Below, one piece after another: positions 32,702-37,428 of a stretch of DNA of 37,428 bases (within the stretch, counting starts at the first letter, position 1; every line of letters begins with the position of its first letter). The stretch comes from Elusimicrobiota bacterium (GTDB lineage Bacteria > Elusimicrobiota > Elusimicrobia > UBA1565 > UBA9628). The position numbers and the translations under genes are program-made. The DNA is taken from the NCBI GenBank assembly GCA_023249645.1, contig JAHFCF010000023.1, positions 1-37,428 of the forward strand, in the 5' to 3' direction. Below the pieces are notes generated by a model that saw only the letters and a list, made by a program, of their open reading frames with translations, had not been told where the DNA came from and made no database searches.

Positions 32702-33147
32702 AGATCGTCATCGGTTCGGATCACGGCGGCTTTGCCGCGAAGGCCTTCGTCACCAAGACGGTCCAGAAGCTTGGGCACGAGGTGTCCGACTTCGGCTGCC
32801 ATTCCGCGGAAAGCGTGGACTACCCGGATGTGGCCCAGCTCGTGGCTGAGGCTGTGGTGAAAGGGGATTTTGAGAAGGGAATTTTGATCGACGGCTTCGG
32901 CGGCGCCGTGGCCCTGGCTGCCAACAAGGTGCCGGGGGTGCGGGCGGTCGCGGCCTATGACGGGGTCTCGGCGCGGTTCGCCGCGGCCCACGACGATGCC
33001 AATGTCCTGTGCTTGGGGGGCAAGACCCACGGCGAGCTGGTCTTGGCTGAGATCCTGCAGGTGTTCTTCTCGACGAAATTCGAGGGCGGGCGCCATGAAG
33101 GGCGCTTAGCCAAGATCATGGGCATCGAGAGGAAATATTCCCGATGA
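32698..33147 (+). CDS. rpiB: RpiB-like sugar-phosphate isomerase with altered active site
   Basis: A 149-residue member of the RpiB/LacAB family: IGSDHGGFAAK, then SVDYPDVAQLVAEAV, the anion-hole region FGGAVALAANKVPGVRAVAA, DANVLCLGGKTHGE and the C-terminal FEGGRHEGR. Known RpiB use a catalytic Cys in ICGTG (E. coli) or a Glu six residues later (M. tuberculosis). Here the segment is IDGFGGAVA: Asp at the Cys place and Val at the Glu place. It may isomerise a different sugar phosphate. It is ATGA-coupled to both neighbours. Confidence 0.88.
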   Translation: MKIVIGSDHGGFAAKAFVTKTVQKLGHEVSDFGCHSAESVDYPDVAQLVAEAVVKGDFEKGILIDGFGGAVALAANKVPGVRAVAAYDGVSARFAAAHDDANVLCLGGKTHGELVLAEILQVFFSTKFEGGRHEGRLAKIMGIERKYSR

Positions 33148-33275
33148 AACAGGCTCGGCCCATCCGTCATGATGCTCAATTGCTGCGCATGGCGCGCGCG
33201 GTTCAGGCGATGTTCCATAACAATTCCTTTTTAAACGACATCAAGAAACAATACGGAAAATACGAGAAAGCCTGA
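33144..33275 (+). CDS. 43-residue BMC-operon protein, unknown
   Basis: A short ORF whose ATG overlaps the rpiB stop (ATGA), ending 4 nt before the next BMC-P gene. It reads MKQARPIRHDAQLLRMARAV, then a polar middle and a basic end KKQYGKYEKA. Residues about 11-25 (AQLLRMARAVQAMFH) would form an amphipathic helix. No family is recognised. The tight coupling and the lack of other use for this gap argue for a real gene, perhaps a shell or cargo adaptor. Codon use is slightly AT-richer than its neighbours. Confidence 0.65.
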   Translation: MKQARPIRHDAQLLRMARAVQAMFHNNSFLNDIKKQYGKYEKA

Positions 33276-33279
33276 CACC

Positions 33280-33558
33280 ATGAAACTTGCCAAGGTGGTC
33301 GGTCGAGTCTTCTGCGCGAGGCAGGATCCTGCTATCGACAACAAGACCTTGCTCCTCATCCAGCCTTTGAAATGGGAGGATGAATCGCCTGTGGGCGACC
33401 CGCTCGTGGCTGCGGACGCTGTGGGCGCGGGAGCCGCGGAGAAGGTTTTCTGGGTCGCATCGCGTGAGGCAGCCGTGGCGTTCAAGGATGTGCCTCCCGT
33501 GGACGCGGCCATCGTGGCCATCATCGACGGCCACCAAGTGAAGGATTTCAGGAAATAG
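33280..33558 (+). CDS. BMC-P pentameric vertex protein, copy 2
   Basis: A 92-residue EutN/CcmL protein: KVVGRVFCARQDPAIDNKTL, LLIQPL, then VAADAVGAGAAEKVFWVASR and VDAAIVAIIDGHQV. It is shorter than copy 1 in the C-terminal tail. Different BMC-P paralogues can occupy different vertices or mix. It is followed by copy 3 after a single base. Confidence 0.94.
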   Translation: MKLAKVVGRVFCARQDPAIDNKTLLLIQPLKWEDESPVGDPLVAADAVGAGAAEKVFWVASREAAVAFKDVPPVDAAIVAIIDGHQVKDFRK

Positions 33559-33559
33559 A

Positions 33560-33856
33560 ATGTTCATCGGCGAGGTGGTGGGCAATGTGTGGGCGACGCG
33601 CAAGCACGCCTCCTTGAAGGACCGCCGGCTCCTTCTGGTCAAGCCCATCGATCCCATGACCGGGGAAGGCATCGGCAGCGCGGTCATGGCCGTGGATGGC
33701 GGAGTCCAATCAGGCCCCGGAAGCATCGTTTTGGTCGTGGATGAGGGCGGCTCAGCGCGCGGCATCATCCAGGACGAGGCCGCGCCTATTCGCACGGTCA
33801 TCTGCGCCATCGTGGATCAGGCCGCGGTCAACGGCAAGGTCAAAAAATACACGTAA
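33560..33856 (+). CDS. BMC-P pentameric vertex protein, copy 3
   Basis: A 98-residue EutN/CcmL protein: [40 protein letters not shown], then [20 protein letters not shown] and [11 protein letters not shown]. It differs from the other two copies in the loop before the DEGGSAR segment. deoC starts 10 nt downstream. Confidence 0.94.
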   Translation: MFIGEVVGNVWATRKHASLKDRRLLLVKPIDPMTGEGIGSAVMAVDGGVQSGPGSIVLVVDEGGSARGIIQDEAAPIRTVICAIVDQAAVNGKVKKYT

Positions 33857-33866
33857 GGAAGGATTT

Positions 33867-34862
33867 ATGAACGAACAGGACATGAAGAAGATCGTCGAGG
33901 AAGTGGTCAAGGACCTGGCGGCCAAGGGGTATTTGAAGACGAACTCTTCGAGCTCGGCGGAGCCCTTGCCCAAGAAGCCGGCCGGCCCGGTGCAGACCAC
34001 GGTCGGTTCTTCTGGGAAGGTTTTTTTGACTCCGGAGTGGAGGCCGAGCAAGCCGGCACCCTCCGGAAAAGGAGCTTGTCACGAATGTGAGGGAAACGCT
34101 TGCGGCCGCTGCGCGGCCTTCTCCGGGGCGAGCGCCAGCGACTTGAAAGCCATGGGCGTCGAGCGCATCGCGGTCTGCCAGCCCAGCGTGCACTGCTCGA
34201 CGGTCGCTCGTCTGGTGGACCACACGCTCTTGAAGCCCAGCGCGACCCAGGCCGAAGTGGCCAAGCTCTGCGAGGAGGCCCGCAAGCACTGCTTCGCCTC
34301 CGTGTGCATCAATCCTTCCTATGTGGCCTATGCCGCGCAGCTTCTGCAAGGCTCAGGCGTCAAGGTCTGCACCGTGATCGGCTTTCCCCTGGGCTCGACG
34401 ACCTCCACGGTCAAAGCCCTGGAAGCGCGCGACGCGATCGCCAACGGGGCCGATGAGATCGATATGGTCATCAACGTCGGGGCGCTGAAATCCGGCAACG
34501 ATTCCTTGGTCTTCGACGACATCAAGGCCGTGCGCGAGGCCACACGGGGCCGGGTCTTGAAGGTCATCCTGGAGACATCCCTTTTGTCGGACGAGGAGAA
34601 GGTGCGCGCCTGCATCCTCGCCAAGAAAGCGGGAGCGGATTTCGTCAAGACCTCCACGGGTTTCGGCGGGGGCGGGGCGACTGCGGAGGATGTCAAGCTC
34701 ATGAGGCAGACCGTCGGGCCCTTGATGGGCGTCAAAGCATCGGGGGGCATCCGGGATACGAAGACTGCCGAGGCCATGATCGCGGCCGGGGCGACCCGCC
34801 TGGGCACTTCGGCCAGCGTCGCCATCGTTTCCGGCAAGGGAGGAGAGGGCAAAGGCTATTGA
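33867..34862 (+). CDS. deoC: Deoxyribose-phosphate aldolase with N-terminal cargo extension
   Basis: 331 residues, about 100 more than a plain DeoC. Residues 1-23 form an encapsulation-like helix ([20 protein letters not shown]). A Ser/Pro linker follows, then a four-Cys cluster at 71, 74, 79 and 82 ([12 protein letters not shown]). The aldolase domain starts near 112: [14 protein letters not shown], then [16 protein letters not shown], the Schiff-base Lys261 in [14 protein letters not shown] and Lys290 in VKASGGIRD. It splits deoxyribose-5-phosphate to acetaldehyde and glyceraldehyde-3-phosphate. The ATG has AAGGAAGG upstream. Confidence 0.95.
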   Translation: MNEQDMKKIVEEVVKDLAAKGYLKTNSSSSAEPLPKKPAGPVQTTVGSSGKVFLTPEWRPSKPAPSGKGACHECEGNACGRCAAFSGASASDLKAMGVERIAVCQPSVHCSTVARLVDHTLLKPSATQAEVAKLCEEARKHCFASVCINPSYVAYAAQLLQGSGVKVCTVIGFPLGSTTSTVKALEARDAIANGADEIDMVINVGALKSGNDSLVFDDIKAVREATRGRVLKVILETSLLSDEEKVRACILAKKAGADFVKTSTGFGGGGATAEDVKLMRQTVGPLMGVKASGGIRDTKTAEAMIAAGATRLGTSASVAIVSGKGGEGKGY

Positions 34863-34863
34863 G

Positions 34864-35151
34864 ATGGAGAAGAAGAAACCCGTCAAATATCGGCTGACCA
34901 GGGACGTGCAGTGCGGCGTCTGCGGCAGCCTCATGCGGCCCGAGGGGGAGGAGTTCCCGAAGTTCTGTCCCTGCTGCGGGGCGGGCATGGAGCGCTACTG
35001 CCTGCGCTGCCAGCAGAAGGCGCCGATGTATTTCGAGGAGTGGTGGCCTGAAGAGGACGAGTGCGTGCGTACCTACAGCCCGGCCAAGCGCTGCAGCCAT
35101 TGCAACGCGATCCTGGAGCGGCCGGCTGAGGAATCCGGTTATCAGCACTGA
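34864..35151 (+). CDS. Double zinc-ribbon protein of the BMC operon
   Basis: 95 residues with four C-x2-C pairs: 17/20 (CGVC), 35/38 (CPCC), 46/49 (CLRC) and 77/80 (CSHC), plus lone Cys67. This pattern would bind two metals, most likely zinc. An acidic Trp-rich segment (FEEWWPEEDE) sits between pairs. I recognise no family. It starts 1 nt after deoC, so it is coupled to the aldolase. Possible roles are a scaffold, a regulator or a redox partner; none is shown by the sequence. Confidence 0.8.
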   Translation: MEKKKPVKYRLTRDVQCGVCGSLMRPEGEEFPKFCPCCGAGMERYCLRCQQKAPMYFEEWWPEEDECVRTYSPAKRCSHCNAILERPAEESGYQH

Positions 35152-35160
35152 GGGGGAGAA

Positions 35161-35460
35161 ATGTCAGAGATCAAGGAAGCGCTGGGGTTGGTGGAGACGA
35201 AGGGCTTCGTCGGTATGATCGAGGCCTCTGACGCCATGGCCAAGGCGGCCAAGGTGCGGATGGTCGGCTATGAGAAGGTCGGCTCGGGCTTGGTGACGAC
35301 GATCTGCCGCGGCGAGGTCGGAGCCGTGCGCGCCGCCGTGGACGCGGGCGCCGCCGCGGCCCAGAAGGTGGGAGAGATGGTCTCCATCCATGTCATCCCC
35401 CGGCCGCACGACGACATCGAGAAGTATCTCGAGCAGATCTCGATCAAGCTGCATAAATAG
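35161..35460 (+). CDS. BMC-H hexameric shell protein, copy 2
   Basis: A 99-residue PduA/EutM-like protein: [20 protein letters not shown], then [20 protein letters not shown] and [12 protein letters not shown]. The pore loop is KVGSG, against KVGTG in the copy at 30103. The C-terminal tail [13 protein letters not shown] differs and could give a distinct facet surface. GGGGGAGAA precedes the ATG. Confidence 0.95.
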   Translation: MSEIKEALGLVETKGFVGMIEASDAMAKAAKVRMVGYEKVGSGLVTTICRGEVGAVRAAVDAGAAAAQKVGEMVSIHVIPRPHDDIEKYLEQISIKLHK

Positions 35461-35475
35461 CCGCGAGAGTTCGGG

Positions 35476-35709
35476 ATGCTCACCCGCAACGACGTCCTTG
35501 ACATCGTGCTGAAGCGCCTGAAGGCTTTGCTTTCAGCGCCGGCGCCTGCCCGGTCAGGTCCGGGCAGGCCGTTCATCTCCGAGTACGATGTCAAGAAGAG
35601 CCTGGCCCACGGCGAGCGCGAGCTGAGGCTGCCGAAAGACGCGATCATCAGTCCCTTGGCCCTCGACGGCCTGGCCCTGCAGCGCATCCGGATCGTGAGG
35701 GTCTCTTGA
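35476..35709 (+). CDS. Small BMC cargo-like protein with encapsulation helix
   Basis: 77 residues. The N-terminal TRNDVLDIVLKRLKALLSA is an amphipathic helix like those on PduL, the aldehyde dehydrogenase and DeoC. A Pro/Gly linker, whose DNA is a 10-bp hairpin, leads to FISEYDVKKSLAHGERELRL and PKDAIISPLALD. That module resembles short segments I recall from other BMC-locus proteins, but I cannot name its function. Its stop overlaps the TTG start of the AAA+ gene. Confidence 0.8.
   Translation: MLTRNDVLDIVLKRLKALLSAPAPARSGPGRPFISEYDVKKSLAHGERELRLPKDAIISPLALDGLALQRIRIVRVS
35544..35569 (+). repeat. Perfect hairpin in the linker of the 77-residue BMC protein
   Basis: GCCTGCCCGG (35544-35553) and CCGGGCAGGC (35560-35569) flank TCAGGT. 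It encodes the Pro-Ala-Arg-Ser-Gly-Pro-Gly-Arg linker between helix and module. The layout matches the hairpins in the rpsE, rpsK and amidase linkers. There is no T-run after it. Confidence 0.7.
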
Positions 35710-37124
35710 AGAAGTGGGAGCTGCGTCTTGAGCCTGGGTCCCACGACTCCGCCCGCTATGAGCTGTTGATCCAGGGAGAGATGAAGGACATGGCGCGGAT
35801 CGTCAAGAAGTTCGGGGCCATGTGCGGCCGTCCGGTCAAGGTGAACCATCCCGAGGGATTCAATCTGCGCATCTATCTCCATGAGATGACTCATGGCCTC
35901 GTCGAAAAGGTCTCCGCGTATCTCCAGGAAGCGGCACCCCCGCTTGGGACGGAGTCTTCCCAGCCCTTGGAAGGGCGGGGATCTGCCGGTGATCCCCAAC
36001 AGACCTTCGACAATTTCGTGGTGGGCCCTGGCAATCGGTTCGCGCACGCCGCGGCCGCTTCGGTCGTGGCTTCGCCGGGGACCATGTACAATCCGCTGTT
36101 CATCTACGGAGTCCCCAGCTGCGGCAAGACGCATATCCTCAATGCCCTGGCCGCGGCCTTGGGCCCGGGGCCGATCCTTCTCACCACGGGCCCGGCCTTG
36201 GGTGCGGGGGGCAGGATGGGCGCGATCGACGCGGCCAAGGCTCTCTTGGTGGATGACATCCACCTGATGGAGGTCACGGACAAGAACAAGCCGGCGCTGG
36301 CCAAGCTCTTCCCATCTTTCCTTGAACGAGGACTCCAGGTCATCGTGACCTCTCTCTACGCGCCGCGGGCCCTGGCCGGCTTGGAGGAGGCCCTCAAGAT
36401 ATCCTTTGCCAAGGGCTGGGCGGTCGACATGAAGCAGCCATCCGCGGCTGTTCAGGCGGATCTGATGGCGGCTTTGGCCCAGCGCTGCGGCGCGGCGCTC
36501 GGCATGGAGGGGATCCAGAAGCTGCAGGAATCCTCGGGTTTCAATTATGGGGAGTTCCCGAAGATCGTGATGCGCTGCAAGGTTTTGGATGAGACCGAGC
36601 GTTCCAACGGCCGCAAGACGAGCGAGGAAGAGATCGTCGCGCGGCTCATGGGCCCCGGAGAGCGTCTGAGTCCCGGCGAGCTTCCCTCGGAAGCGGAACT
36701 GTCGGCGGCCAAGGGTTTTTCTCTTCCCCATGCGGCCCAGGCCTTGCCCCTGGCCTGCTTTTATCCCCGAGGACAGGAGGCGCTGATGTCCTGGGTCCTG
36801 GCGCGTTTCCATGGGATCGCCGCCAAAGCCGGCATCCGCCGATCCTATCGCGAGGTCCTGCGCGAGGCTTATGACGCGGATGAGCCCTTCGGCGTGGCGT
36901 TCTCCATCGGCGAGGCCTGCCGGCGTTCAGGCGCCGGCGCCGCCTTGGTCCTCGGTCCGGGCAAGGAGTCGAAACTGGCCGCGCAAGCCGGCGCGTTCTC
37001 CCATGCGGTCGAGCACATCCTGCGCAGCTGCGGTACGGCCACTGGCTGGATCCCTGCGGCAGAAATCGTCGTCACGCGGCCCTATCTGGCCGCGCATCTG
37101 GATCTCATCGCCTTGCACCCATGA
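35706..37124 (+). CDS. DnaA-like AAA+ ATPase of the BMC operon
   Basis: 472 residues. The region 100-143 is strikingly DnaA-like: TFDNFVVGPGNRFAHAAAAS, then YNPLFIYGVPSCGKTHILNA with Walker A at 135-142. Walker B is ALLVDDIHLM at 179-188. The DnaA box VII arginine finger (RL-SRF-WG) is degraded to EALKISFAKGW, and no DnaA domain IV with its DnaA-box signature is present. The N-terminal 80 and C-terminal about 130 residues (FYPRGQEALMSWVLARFHGI, then ADEPFGVAFSIGEACRRSGA) match nothing I know. The TTG start overlaps the previous stop; no nearby ATG fits. It may remodel or position the shell (inference). Confidence 0.85.
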   Translation: MKKWELRLEPGSHDSARYELLIQGEMKDMARIVKKFGAMCGRPVKVNHPEGFNLRIYLHEMTHGLVEKVSAYLQEAAPPLGTESSQPLEGRGSAGDPQQTFDNFVVGPGNRFAHAAAASVVASPGTMYNPLFIYGVPSCGKTHILNALAAALGPGPILLTTGPALGAGGRMGAIDAAKALLVDDIHLMEVTDKNKPALAKLFPSFLERGLQVIVTSLYAPRALAGLEEALKISFAKGWAVDMKQPSAAVQADLMAALAQRCGAALGMEGIQKLQESSGFNYGEFPKIVMRCKVLDETERSNGRKTSEEEIVARLMGPGERLSPGELPSEAELSAAKGFSLPHAAQALPLACFYPRGQEALMSWVLARFHGIAAKAGIRRSYREVLREAYDADEPFGVAFSIGEACRRSGAGAALVLGPGKESKLAAQAGAFSHAVEHILRSCGTATGWIPAAEIVVTRPYLAAHLDLIALHP

Positions 37125-37428
37125 AGCGCTTCGGCTTGCTTCTCGCTGTCCTTGCCTTTTGCGGCTGCGCTGCTCTGAAGGTCGGCCTCGATGAGCGCGG
37201 CGTCGTGGTCGAGTCCGAGGCGGCCACTCCGAGGGAGGCCGAGAGGCAGTCGGTCGCGGGGCTGTTGGATCTTTTCGTCTCCTCCTCTACTCGCGCAACT
37301 TCCAGCCGGCTCATGGATGAGAAGATTCTCTCGCACGCCCAGGCTTATGTGGGACGGCGCAAAGTCTTGCCCTCGGCGGCCGAGAAAACCAAGCTGCGAG
37401 TGCTGATCCTGGCCGGGAAGCTCCTCAA
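37121..37428 (+). CDS. Putative lipoprotein, N-terminal part
   Basis: The ATG overlaps the AAA+ stop (ATGA at 37121-37124) and the frame stays open to the window edge (102 codons seen). A signal MKRFGLLLAVLAFCGCAALK has a likely lipidated Cys16, although the residues before it (FCG) are not an ideal lipobox. The mature part is Ser/Arg/Glu-rich and helical, with no family recognised. It may be the next operon gene or an unrelated envelope protein coupled by chance. Confidence 0.7.
   Translation, partial: MKRFGLLLAVLAFCGCAALKVGLDERGVVVESEAATPREAERQSVAGLLDLFVSSSTRATSSRLMDEKILSHAQAYVGRRKVLPSAAEKTKLRVLILAGKLL

Noticed and set aside
35963-35976. GCCCTT-GG-AAGGGC in the linker of the AAA+ gene
   Set aside because: Only 6-bp arms with a 2-nt loop; too weak to add to the palindrome set, though its linker position is suggestive.
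1-37428. CRISPR arrays, tRNA or rRNA genes, transposases
   Set aside because: I looked for regular direct repeats, cloverleaf-like segments and transposase motifs and saw none.

Overview
The window reads as a high-GC bacterial chromosome segment from a diderm-type organism: it has MreBCD, PBP2, a secreted Zn amidase and a lipoprotein signal. An AT-rich island lies at about 26.26-26.68 kb, and the gene right of it has an AT-richer composition than the rest. The combination fits an uncultured, deeply branching phylum. Elusimicrobiota-like is my guess, but nothing here proves the taxon.

Region 1 (1-25052, + strand) is one very compact gene run. It starts in the tail of tuf and continues through the S10, spc and alpha ribosomal clusters (rpsJ to rplQ, with secY, adk, map, infA and rpoA; rpmD/L30 is absent). 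It then runs without a visible break into cell-elongation and RNA-processing genes: mreB, mreC, mreD, PBP2 (mrdA), RNase G, an N-acetylmuramoyl-L-alanine amidase, rho and a membrane protein. No gap exceeds about 50 nt and many joints are ATGA overlaps. A hairpin plus T-run at 25025-25052 may end the run. The encoded Rho lacks the usual N-terminal OB fold.

Region 2 (25053-26681) is a minus-strand XRE regulator / AbiEii-type nucleotidyltransferase pair, probably a toxin-antitoxin module. It has a near-consensus promoter overlapped by an inverted repeat, and sits beside a 420-bp AT-rich island holding a large imperfect inverted repeat. Region 3 (26682-28406, minus) is a secreted protein of unknown function with an internal repeat.

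Region 4 (28679 to the window end, + strand) is a bacterial microcompartment (BMC) operon with its own promoter and a 19-bp palindrome in the leader. Shell genes: two BMC-H, three BMC-P and one PduT-like BMC-T. Enzymes: triose-phosphate isomerase, PduL phosphotransacylase, CoA-acylating aldehyde dehydrogenase, an RpiB-like isomerase and deoxyribose-phosphate aldolase. This matches the class called sugar-phosphate-utilizing (SPU). The likely core route is deoxyribose-5-phosphate to glyceraldehyde-3-phosphate plus acetaldehyde, then acetyl-CoA, then acetyl-phosphate. Unusual members are an RpiB lacking the known catalytic Cys, a DeoC with a four-Cys N-terminal extension, a 43-residue protein, an eight-Cys zinc-ribbon protein, a 77-residue protein with an encapsulation-like helix, and a DnaA-like AAA+ ATPase without a DnaA DNA-binding domain.

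A cross-cutting pattern is a set of short perfect palindromes (arms 7-12 bp, loops 2-6 nt) at gene joints (rpmJ-rpsM, mreB-mreC) and inside DNA coding for flexible linkers (rpsE, rpsK, amidase, the 77-residue BMC protein).
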